This document shows, piece by piece, positions 14,156 through 21,144 of a DNA stretch of 37,050 nucleotides. This DNA is from an uncultured archaeon (GTDB taxonomy: Archaea > Micrarchaeota > Micrarchaeia > CABMEP01). The stretch covers positions 1 through 37,050 of the forward strand of contig CABMEP010000042.1 of assembly GCA_902385155.1 (NCBI GenBank). The letters run 5' to 3'. Each line of letters opens with the position of its first letter. Within the stretch, counting starts at the first letter, position 1. The position numbers were made by a program, and so were the translations under genes. The notes under the pieces were generated by a model that made no database searches, was not told the origin of the DNA, and saw only the letters and a program-made list of their open reading frames with translations.

Positions 14156-15325
14156 ATGCAGAGGACATTCAAGTTCCGTCTGTATCCCTCGAGAAGTCAG
14201 GAGAAGCAGATGAAGGAGCATCTGCGGATGGCAAAAGATCTCCAGAACAAACTTCTCACTTATTCGATAGAGAACTACAGCAAGACAGGCAAGTTTCCGA
14301 GCAAGTTTGATCTTCAGAGACTGGCGAAAGGAGAAGGATTGTATTCACAGACACAACAGACAATTGCGCATAAAGTCTCAGATTCCATATTCAGAGTATT
14401 CAAGCTGAGGAAGAAGGGGATAAAATGCGGATTTCCACGCTTCAAATCGATAGACAGGGTGAAATCACTGCTTTATCCGCAGTTTGGATTCAAACTCGGC
14501 AATAAATTGAAAGTCACTCCTTTCGGAGAGATCTCAATCAAGCAGCACAGAAATATCGAAGGGAAGGTAAAGACGCTGACCCTCAAGAGAGAACCATCAG
14601 GAAAGTGGTTTGCAATCTTTTGCGTCGAACCGGAAAGGAAAGAGCCAAAGACTAATCATAGAGAGAAGATTGGACTAGATTTAGGTCTGAAAACATTTGC
14701 AACTCTTTCAAATGGAGATAGAATAGGCAACCCACGACATCTGAAGAGATACGAAAACAGACTTGCATCATATCAACAGATTCTTTCCAAGAAGAAGAAA
14801 GGAAGCAACAACAGAAATAAGGCAAAGCTGAACGTTGCAAGAATCTATGAGAAAATTTCAAATGCACGATCTGATTTCCTCCATAAGGTTTCAACACAGT
14901 TAGTCAATGATTATTCCTTCATAGCACTTGAGAAGCTTGCCTCAAGAGAAATGTCAAAGAAAAGGTTCGGCAAGCAAATCAATGATGCCGGATGGAATAT
15001 GTTCGCGAATATGCTTCGCTACAAAGCGGAAGAAGCTGGTTGTAAAGTGATATTCGTAGACCCAAAGAACACAACCCAGATGTGTAGCTGCTGTCATCAG
15101 ATGGTCGAGAAGGATCTGTTAGATAGAATACATGACTGTCCTTCTTGCGGCCTTGTAATTGACCGAGACCATAACGCGGCCATAAATATACTCAATCGAG
15201 GATTGAGACAAATAGGGCAGGAACTGCCCGAATTCAAGCCTCTTAGAGAGGGAACCGATACTGATAAAAAGTTATGTCAGCAAGTTCCTTTAATGAAAGA
15301 GGAAGCTACTTGCCTTAGCTGGTAG
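14156..15325 (+). CDS. tnpB: TnpB, RNA-guided endonuclease of IS200/IS605 family
   Basis: 389 aa, complete. The N-terminal MQRTFKFRLYPSRSQEKQM is the TnpB helix-turn-helix start. The RuvC-like triad is intact: Asp175 in GLDLGLKTFATLSNG, Glu259 in IALEKLASREM, and Asp338 in DRDHNAAINILNRG. The zinc ribbon has two CxxC pairs (Cys310/313 and Cys328/331). TnpB proteins are programmable DNA nucleases guided by an omega (re)RNA made from the 3' end of the gene and element, so this copy looks catalytically competent. The weak codon bias and AT-rich DNA contrast with the neighbours. Confidence 0.95.
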   Translation: MQRTFKFRLYPSRSQEKQMKEHLRMAKDLQNKLLTYSIENYSKTGKFPSKFDLQRLAKGEGLYSQTQQTIAHKVSDSIFRVFKLRKKGIKCGFPRFKSIDRVKSLLYPQFGFKLGNKLKVTPFGEISIKQHRNIEGKVKTLTLKREPSGKWFAIFCVEPERKEPKTNHREKIGLDLGLKTFATLSNGDRIGNPRHLKRYENRLASYQQILSKKKKGSNNRNKAKLNVARIYEKISNARSDFLHKVSTQLVNDYSFIALEKLASREMSKKRFGKQINDAGWNMFANMLRYKAEEAGCKVIFVDPKNTTQMCSCCHQMVEKDLLDRIHDCPSCGLVIDRDHNAAINILNRGLRQIGQELPEFKPLREGTDTDKKLCQQVPLMKEEATCLSW

Positions 15326-15333
15326 TGGTTCAC
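15306..15333 (+). ncRNA. Putative omega (re)RNA 3' end and right end of the tnpB element
   Basis: A hairpin overlaps the last tnpB codons: CTACT (15306-15310) pairs with GGTAG (15321-15325, one G-T wobble), with an inner GC/GC pair and a CTTA loop. It is followed by TGGTTCAC. A GAAGC-hairpin-TTCAC layout is what I recall from archaeal tnpB right ends. The guide would be read from the DNA just after the element end, near 15334. Boundaries are inferred. Confidence 0.45.
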
Positions 15334-15386
15334 TCTTTTATTTTGTCCTGTCCAAGCATGGTACAGGCGAAACTGAGGCGAATGAG

Positions 15387-16004
15387 ATGAAAAGAGCGTT
15401 ACTTCTTGCTGCGATAGTGCTCATCGGATTCGTCGTATTCGGCTGCACCCAGCAGCAGAAACAGGCGACATTCAGCGAGAAGGACGCCAGGACGTTCGTC
15501 AACGACGACCTGAACGCCAAGTTCGCGGACGCCGAGATCAAGGGGATCACAGAGATCACGCCTTCCGCCACCAATGACAGCTGGCAGATAAAGGCGCGCG
15601 TCACATTCAACTATTCCAGCCCCTGTCCGGTGAGGATGAATGTCTACTACGACTACCCGAGGAAGGGATTCGTCGCGACCCCGCCAGAATACGTCACGCG
15701 CGACTGCTTCGTCTGCAGGAACACCGCGACATGCATCATCGGCACCCCCGAGGAGGCGATCATCGCCTCGCACACCATGAACGGCTCGACCGCGGTGACG
15801 AACTACATCACTGCCCACAGCAACGCGGTGCCTGACGCCAAGTTCTACACGGAGTACGTGGACACCGACAACAAGACACGGCACAAGGACGTCTGGCTCG
15901 TCAAGTGGCTCTCCCCGACCACCAACTTCGGCCTGCTCACTCTGATCTCCGACAACGGCGAGATCATCAAGAGCTGGGAAGTCGCGAGAAGCGACTTCGT
16001 CTGA
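15387..16004 (+). CDS. Putative lipoprotein of unknown function
   Basis: 205 aa. The N-terminus MKRALLLAAIVLIGFVVFGC is a lipoprotein-type signal peptide (a lipobox ending in Cys20, with Phe at -2 slightly unusual). The mature part begins with a Gln-rich linker. A Cys cluster (SSPCPVRM and DCFVCRNTATC) suggests disulfides outside the cell. The fold around YYDYPRKGFVATPPEY and the end LLTLISDNGEIIKSWEV looks like a small alpha/beta domain of PepSY or NTF2 type, but I cannot assign it. A GAGGCG ribosome binding site lies about 6 nt upstream. The tnpB element ends about 50 nt before the start. Confidence 0.7.
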   Translation: MKRALLLAAIVLIGFVVFGCTQQQKQATFSEKDARTFVNDDLNAKFADAEIKGITEITPSATNDSWQIKARVTFNYSSPCPVRMNVYYDYPRKGFVATPPEYVTRDCFVCRNTATCIIGTPEEAIIASHTMNGSTAVTNYITAHSNAVPDAKFYTEYVDTDNKTRHKDVWLVKWLSPTTNFGLLTLISDNGEIIKSWEVARSDFV

Positions 16005-16071
16005 CCTCGTTTCTTTCCTTTTAGTCAAACAAGGATCAGCGTCAGCTCCGCTTTCTTTCCGATGCGCTCGT

Positions 16072-17307
16072 TCAGAGCTTCCCGAACTTCGCCTTCTTCC
16101 CGAGGCCCTCCTCGATTCGGAGGAGCTGGTTGTACTTCGCGGTGCGTTCGCCCCTGCACGGCGCGCCGGTCTTTATCTGTCCGCATTCAAGCGCGACCGC
16201 AAGGTCCGCGATGAACGTGTCTTCCGTCTCCCCGCTGCGGTGGCTGACTATGACGTTCCATCCGCTGCGCTTGGCGAGTTCCGCGGCCGCGATCGCCTCC
16301 GAGAGCGTGCCTATCTGGTTGACCTTCAGTATCATGGCGTTGCCCGCCTTCCTCTGGACCGCCCTGCTGACGAGCCTGGCGTTGGAGACGAAGTAGTCGT
16401 CGCCGACCACCTGGATGTGGCTCTCCCTTGTGAACTGCGCGAGGCTGGCCAGGTCGTTCTCCTCGAACGGGTCCTCTATGGACACGATCGGATACCGTCC
16501 GATCAGGTCCTGGTATTTCCTCATGAGTTCCAGTGCCGTGATCGTCTGGCCGTCTATCCTGTAGTGGCCCAATGAATGGAATGACGAGGCGGCCGCATCG
16601 AGGCCGATCGATATCCTGTTCTCATATCCGGCCTCGCTGATCGCTTCCATCATCGCGTCGAGCGCGCCGTCTGTCGTCTTCAGCGGCGGGGCGTATCCTC
16701 CCTCGTCGCCGACGTTGATCGCATGCTTTCCGTACTCCTTCTCCAGTATGTTCCCGAGGATGTGGTATGTCTCCGTCCCCGCCCCGAGCGCTTCGCTGAA
16801 CGACTTGAACTTGTGGGGGATCAGCATGAATTCCTGCACCGCGAGCTGCCCTCCCGCGTGCTTCCCTCCGTTGATGACGTTCATCAGCGGGACCGGCAGC
16901 TTCCTCGCCTTCGGGTTGAGGTATTCGTACACAGGCAGCCTGCCGCTGTACGCTCCGGCCGCGCACGCCGCCAACGAGAGCGCGACAGAGGCGTTGGCCC
17001 CCGCCAGCTTCTTGCTCTCTCCGCCCGCTTCCCTTATGATCATCTTGTCCATGCCGGTCTGATCCGCGACATCCATCCCGACGAGCTTCTTCCCTATCCT
17101 CTTGGCGTTCGCTACCGCCTTCCTCACTCCCTTGCCGAGAAAACGCTTTCCGCCGTCGCGCAGTTCCAGCGCCTCATTCGTTCCGGTCGAGGCTCCGGAC
17201 GGCGCGGCGGCCCTGCCGAACCCGTGGTCCGTGACTATGTCGACCTCGACGGTGGGATTGCCCCTGGAGTCGAGTATCTCCCGTGCGAGCACCTTGCGGA
17301 TCTTCAT
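16072..17307 (-). CDS. eno: Enolase (phosphopyruvate hydratase)
   Basis: 411 aa from the ATG at 17307; the longer ORF-track start runs into the rad50-like gene. Enolase converts 2-phosphoglycerate to phosphoenolpyruvate. By alignment with yeast enolase spacing, metal ligands are Asp237, Glu278 and Asp303, and catalytic or substrate residues are Glu159, Glu202 (DEGG), Lys328 (ILKVNQIGT), His356 (SHRSGE) and Lys379 (IKTGAPCRGER). All are present. The common GDDLF motif reads GDDYF. A TATA centred 25 nt before the ATG predicts a leaderless transcript. GpmI, the preceding glycolytic step, is encoded about 7 kb away. Confidence 0.97.
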   Translation of the reverse strand: MKIRKVLAREILDSRGNPTVEVDIVTDHGFGRAAAPSGASTGTNEALELRDGGKRFLGKGVRKAVANAKRIGKKLVGMDVADQTGMDKMIIREAGGESKKLAGANASVALSLAACAAGAYSGRLPVYEYLNPKARKLPVPLMNVINGGKHAGGQLAVQEFMLIPHKFKSFSEALGAGTETYHILGNILEKEYGKHAINVGDEGGYAPPLKTTDGALDAMMEAISEAGYENRISIGLDAAASSFHSLGHYRIDGQTITALELMRKYQDLIGRYPIVSIEDPFEENDLASLAQFTRESHIQVVGDDYFVSNARLVSRAVQRKAGNAMILKVNQIGTLSEAIAAAELAKRSGWNVIVSHRSGETEDTFIADLAVALECGQIKTGAPCRGERTAKYNQLLRIEEGLGKKAKFGKL

Positions 17308-17327
17308 CGAACCGAATTGTGCGACGG

Positions 17328-17336
17328 TATTTAAAA
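17328..17336 (-). promoter_or_regulatory. TATA box of enolase
   Basis: TTTTAAATA on the minus strand lies in the 50-nt gap after the rad50-like stop, centred about 25 nt from the enolase ATG. Confidence 0.65.
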
Positions 17337-17357
17337 TTAGTCCTGTGTCCGGCGCTG

Positions 17358-19694
17358 TCAGCTCAGCGAAGGCGTGATCGAAGAGGCCTCGTGCAGCTCC
17401 TCCACCTCGCTGACCTCCGGCTGCGACTCCTTCCTCCTGATGCGGAACATCCTGCCGCTCGCCGCCTCCTTCATGTTCTCCTCGTGGGTGATGACGAACG
17501 TCTGGTCCACGATCCGCGGGATGTGGTCCCTCAGCGTCTCGGCCAATGTCTTCACCGCCTCCTCGTCGAGGTTGTGCGTCGGCTCGTCCAGGATGAGCCA
17601 GCTGAGGTTCGGCGTCAGCACCATGGCGAACGCGACGCGGAGGGCGAGGCACGCGAGCGCCCGTTCGCCTCCCGACGCCACTCCGTCCACGCTGACGAAT
17701 TCGTCGTTGATCTTGAACGCCAGCTCGTAATCCGATTCGGACGGCTGGAGCTTGATGACGCTGTAGTCGGAATACGGGTAGACTGCGGTCCATACTTCGG
17801 ACAGCGCCTGGTTCACCGCGTCGATCAGCTCCTCGCGGAGCGCGAACTGCGTCTCCACCACGGCGTTCGAGAACAACTGCAGCTCCTCTATCGCGGCGGA
17901 GTACCTCTTCACTTCATCGGCGTATCTCTCCGTCTCCTGCAGCCGCGCGGTCTTCTCCTTCACGAGCTCGGCGATGTATTTCTCCCCTTCCGCGACCCTG
18001 TCCTTCCTTCCATTCACTTCCGCCAGCGCGACGGTCGCGTCTTTCAGTCGCCTGTTCATCTCGTCCCAGGCCTTGTCGTCGAATCTCACTTTCGCGAGGT
18101 CCGCCTCGATCGAATGGAGCTTCGCGCTGATCTCGGACATGCGCCTCTTCTTGTTGTCCATTTCTATGATCCGTTCGAATGTCTTCGCGAGCTCCAGGTA
18201 CTCGTTGGCTGCGGAGTTCACCTTCTTCGACAGCTCATCCCTCTTCAGCCTGAGCCCGTCGATCTCCTTCTTCGCCGACGCGGACTTCAGCCCGCTCTCC
18301 CTCAGCTGCTCTTCCACGCCGGAATACTGCTCCAGCAGGTCCTGCACCCGTCGCGCGTTGTCCGCGAGATCCTTCAGCGATTGAATCGCCTTCTTGGACC
18401 GCTTTATCGTCGAGTCCGCCTCTTCCGCATCAGCGTGGGCCCTGTCGATCGCGCTCGTCTTGGCCTTCAGCAGGTCGTTGCGCTTCTGTTCCGTGAGCTC
18501 TGAATCGCAGACGGGGCACTTCGCCGTCCCTTTCATCAGTTCCTTCACTGCGCTCTCGAGCTGGGCCAATTCGGCGGTCCCCTTGGCGAGCGATGCGAGC
18601 GCCTCCGCGCCCTTCCTGTCAAGCTCCGCGAGCTCCTTCTGTATCTCCTCTGCCTTCCTGCTGCCGAGGAGGCTCTTGCCCTTGGCCGCGAGCTCCTCCT
18701 TCTTCTGCAGCTTCCTCTTCGCCTCCTGCTCCTCCGCCTGCAGCTTGCCTGCGGATGACGAGAGGCTCCGGTATGACGAATCAAGGGCATCAAGCTCCTT
18801 CTGCAACGACAGTTTCGAGGACGAGGCCGCATCAAGTTTCGCCTTCATCCCGCTCATGTCGCCTAACACGGGAGAGGACTCCACATCCCTCTTCAGCATG
18901 CCCAGCGTGTGCTGCAGCCCTGCCTTGTCATCGGAAAGCCTGCGGTAGGAATCCCTCTCTTTCGACATCGCGGAGATGCCGGTCTCGAGCTCCTTCTTCC
19001 GCCTGTCCGCCGCGGAGAGGTCCGATTCGATTCCCGTCTTCTCCCTCTTCAGTTCGGAGAGCTTGAGGTTGTGCTCGTCTATCTCTCTCCTTACTTTCGA
19101 CGGATCGGCGGTCCTCATGAACGATTCCTTGTCGGCCTTCATCGTCTTCAGCCTGCTGGCCGCGGTCGTGGCGTTCTTCCTCACAGTCTCGAACTTGTCT
19201 ATCCCGATGAGCTCGTCGATCTGCCTCTTCCTCTCCCCGCTCCTGAGCTGGAGGAAATAATCGATGCGGTTCTGCTCTGAGTATATCGCCCTGGTGAACA
19301 GGTCGTAGTCGATCTCTATCAGGTGGTGGATGTAATCGCTCACGCGCTCCGACTGCGGCCCCTCCATCCTCTTGCCGTCCTTGCGTATCTCCGCTTCCGG
19401 GACGCCCTTTCGCTTGATCTTCCGCGTGATCGTGTATTCGCTGCCCTTGTGATCGAACACGAGAGTGACCTCGGCCTGCGGCTGCTCGTCCGGCCTGTTC
19501 CTGATGAAGTCGGTGGTCTTCAGCCTCCTGCTCTGTACCGCGGGGCACGTGCCGAACAGCGCGAAGCATATCGCGTCTATGACGCTGCTCTTCCCGCCGC
19601 CCATCCTGCCGATGATGATGTTCGTCCCCTTGGCGAACCTGAGGGTGGATGTGCCGTGCGATCTCCAATTATTGAGAGTAATAGACTTCAGCAT
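17358..19694 (-). CDS. rad50: Rad50-like SMC-type ATPase
   Basis: 778 aa from the ATG at 19694 (MLKSITLNNWRSHGTSTLRF); a Met four codons earlier at 19706 is the alternative. Rad50 is the ATPase of the Mre11-Rad50 complex that processes DNA double-strand breaks. Seen are Walker A GRMGGGKSS (residues 29-37), the Q-loop region near AIYSEQNRIDYFL, a long coiled coil (about 180-600) broken by the zinc hook CPVC (393-396), signature ASGGERA (673-679) and Walker B WLILDEP (699-705) with a D-loop. The length is slightly below the 850-900 typical of archaeal Rad50, from a shorter coiled coil. No mre11, herA or nurA is nearby. Confidence 0.92.
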   Translation of the reverse strand: MLKSITLNNWRSHGTSTLRFAKGTNIIIGRMGGGKSSVIDAICFALFGTCPAVQSRRLKTTDFIRNRPDEQPQAEVTLVFDHKGSEYTITRKIKRKGVPEAEIRKDGKRMEGPQSERVSDYIHHLIEIDYDLFTRAIYSEQNRIDYFLQLRSGERKRQIDELIGIDKFETVRKNATTAASRLKTMKADKESFMRTADPSKVRREIDEHNLKLSELKREKTGIESDLSAADRRKKELETGISAMSKERDSYRRLSDDKAGLQHTLGMLKRDVESSPVLGDMSGMKAKLDAASSSKLSLQKELDALDSSYRSLSSSAGKLQAEEQEAKRKLQKKEELAAKGKSLLGSRKAEEIQKELAELDRKGAEALASLAKGTAELAQLESAVKELMKGTAKCPVCDSELTEQKRNDLLKAKTSAIDRAHADAEEADSTIKRSKKAIQSLKDLADNARRVQDLLEQYSGVEEQLRESGLKSASAKKEIDGLRLKRDELSKKVNSAANEYLELAKTFERIIEMDNKKRRMSEISAKLHSIEADLAKVRFDDKAWDEMNRRLKDATVALAEVNGRKDRVAEGEKYIAELVKEKTARLQETERYADEVKRYSAAIEELQLFSNAVVETQFALREELIDAVNQALSEVWTAVYPYSDYSVIKLQPSESDYELAFKINDEFVSVDGVASGGERALACLALRVAFAMVLTPNLSWLILDEPTHNLDEEAVKTLAETLRDHIPRIVDQTFVITHEENMKEAASGRMFRIRRKESQPEVSEVEELHEASSITPSLS

Positions 19695-19743
19695 ACCGGC
19701 CCACACCGCTCGCGCGTGTCCTGCTCTTACTCTGATGCGCGAG

Positions 19744-19750
19744 TTTTATA
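19744..19750 (-). promoter_or_regulatory. TATA box of rad50
   Basis: TATAAAA on the minus strand predicts transcription from about 19722, giving a short leader before either candidate ATG (19706 or 19694). Confidence 0.5.
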
Positions 19751-19772
19751 GTTTTGCCCAGCTCTCGCGCCA

Positions 19773-19782
19773 GTATATATAC
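19773..19782 (+). promoter_or_regulatory. TATA box of the Mut7-C gene
   Basis: GTATATATAC is centred about 25 nt before the ATG at 19803, not the ATG at 19788, so it decides the start in favour of 19803. Confidence 0.65.
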
Positions 19783-19802
19783 TACTGATGAGTAATGTAT
19801 CC

Positions 19803-20294
19803 ATGTTCCTCACGGATCTCATGCTGATCAAGCTGGGCAGGTGGCTCCGCATCATGGGCATAGCGAGCGAGAGCCCCGCCCCGGACGAGATCGATGACGA
19901 CGTCATAATCTACAAGGCGCTCAAGGAAGGGAAGATACTCCTCACCATGGACAAGGGCATGGCCCAGAACGCGGCCTCCACCGGGGTGAAGACGATACTC
20001 ATCCCGTCGAAGATGATCGATGTGGAGGACCAGCTCACTTACGTGATCAAGGAAGCCGGGATCCCGTCAAGCAAACTGCGTAACAAGGTGTTATGCACCG
20101 AGTGCGGATCGCCCATCCGGGACGCCAGGCGGGAAGAGGTGGAAGGCATCGTCCCCGAAGGCATCCTCGGCACCACGGACCGGTTCTGGAAATGCTCGTC
20201 CTGCAGCCACGTATACTGGGACGGCAGCCACTGGCGAAACATTCAAAAGACGGTAGCGAAAGTGAAGGCATGCATCTCAGAATCAGGAGCCTGA
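19803..20294 (+). CDS. Mut7-C RNase domain protein
   Basis: 163 aa from the ATG at 19803 (MFLTDLMLIKLGRWLRIMGI), which matches the usual family N-terminus and the TATA spacing; the ORF track begins five codons earlier. The N-terminal half is the PIN-like Mut7-C fold with acidic residues in FLTD, DEIDDDVIIYKAL and LLTMDKGMA. The C-terminal half is a zinc ribbon with CTECGSPI and CSSCSHVYWDGSHW. Family members are predicted metal-dependent ribonucleases; the RNA substrate is unknown. The last 25 nt overlap the start of the UbiA-family gene, so the two are translationally linked. Confidence 0.88.
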   Translation: MFLTDLMLIKLGRWLRIMGIASESPAPDEIDDDVIIYKALKEGKILLTMDKGMAQNAASTGVKTILIPSKMIDVEDQLTYVIKEAGIPSSKLRNKVLCTECGSPIRDARREEVEGIVPEGILGTTDRFWKCSSCSHVYWDGSHWRNIQKTVAKVKACISESGA

Positions 20295-21127
20295 AATCGT
20301 TCGCCGAGCTCGTGCGATTGGAGCACGGGCTGATGTACGGCATCGGGGTGTTCATCGGGGCCATACTGTCCGGATGGAATCTCGCGTTCTCTTCCGCGCT
20401 CCTGGTCGGATTCATCGTCTCAGTCCTGTCGGAGTTCGGGGCGTTCGCGCTCAACGACTATTTCGATGTCAAGGCGGACATCACCAACAGGCGCAGGGAC
20501 AGGCCGATCGTGAGGAAGGAAGTCAGCCCCGACGCGGCCATACTCGTCTCGATCGCGAGCTTCCTGCTCGCCAACGCGCTCGCGTTCTTCTTCCTCAACA
20601 GCGAAGCGTTCTCGGTGGTCTTCCTGCTGTCGATAGTCTCGATGCTCTACAACGTGGCGCTGAAGAACCTGCCGCTCGTCGGCAACCTGTTCATCGCGAT
20701 AACCATGGCGGTCCCGTTCCTTTTCGGCGGCCTCGTGATCGGGGGCATCGGCCAGCCCGCGGTATTCCTCTCCGCGATAGCGTTCTTCGTCGGTGCCGGC
20801 AGGGAAGTAATGAAGGACATCGAGGACGTCCCCGGGGACAGGAAGGTCGGCGCGAAGACCCTTCCCATCGTCATCGGGGCGAAATGGTCCGCCCGGTTCG
20901 CTGTCCTCTGCTACGCGCTCGCGATGTTCCTGTCCAGCGTTCCTTTCTTCACGTTCTTCTCCCAGAAGGCGCTGTACGCCCCGGTGCTCTTCACCGACGT
21001 GATGCTCTTGGAGGTCGCGATCCGCCTATGGGGCAACCAGAGTCCGGGCATCCTGCGATGGGGCAGGAAGCAGACCCTGTACGCGGTCGCGATAGGATTG
21101 GCTTCTTTCCTCCTGGCGTCGTTGTGA
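20270..21127 (+). CDS. UbiA prenyltransferase, probable digeranylgeranylglyceryl phosphate synthase
   Basis: 285 aa from the ATG at 20270 inside the Mut7-C gene; the ORF-track start at 20093 is out of context. It has about eight membrane helices. The two Asp-rich prenyl diphosphate motifs are NDYFDVKAD (residues 62-70) and KDIEDVPGDRKVGAKTLP in the second half. In archaea this subfamily attaches the second geranylgeranyl chain to geranylgeranylglyceryl phosphate, the core ether-lipid step. A geranylgeranyl reductase is encoded 2 kb downstream, which fits lipid synthesis. Other UbiA roles (quinone or heme side chains) are less likely but not excluded. Confidence 0.85.
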   Translation: MHLRIRSLKSFAELVRLEHGLMYGIGVFIGAILSGWNLAFSSALLVGFIVSVLSEFGAFALNDYFDVKADITNRRRDRPIVRKEVSPDAAILVSIASFLLANALAFFFLNSEAFSVVFLLSIVSMLYNVALKNLPLVGNLFIAITMAVPFLFGGLVIGGIGQPAVFLSAIAFFVGAGREVMKDIEDVPGDRKVGAKTLPIVIGAKWSARFAVLCYALAMFLSSVPFFTFFSQKALYAPVLFTDVMLLEVAIRLWGNQSPGILRWGRKQTLYAVAIGLASFLLASL

Positions 21128-21144
21128 TTCTCATAAGGCCCAGG

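Larger units (their letters stand above)
14035..15333 (+). mobile_element. IS200/IS605-family element with tnpB only (IS1341 type)
   Basis: The element is inferred to run from the 5' hairpin to the TTCAC that follows the 3' hairpin (15306-15325). It carries tnpB and no tnpA, so it cannot transpose on its own unless TnpA is supplied elsewhere. Its DNA is clearly AT-richer than the flanking genes, a sign of separate origin. There is no target duplication to test because this family does not make one. The exact ends are uncertain by some tens of bases. Confidence 0.7.

Noticed and set aside
17308-17793. Long N-terminal extension of enolase in the ORF track
   Set aside because: It lies in the rad50 gene in another frame, and the TATA spacing and family N-terminus fix the start at 17307.
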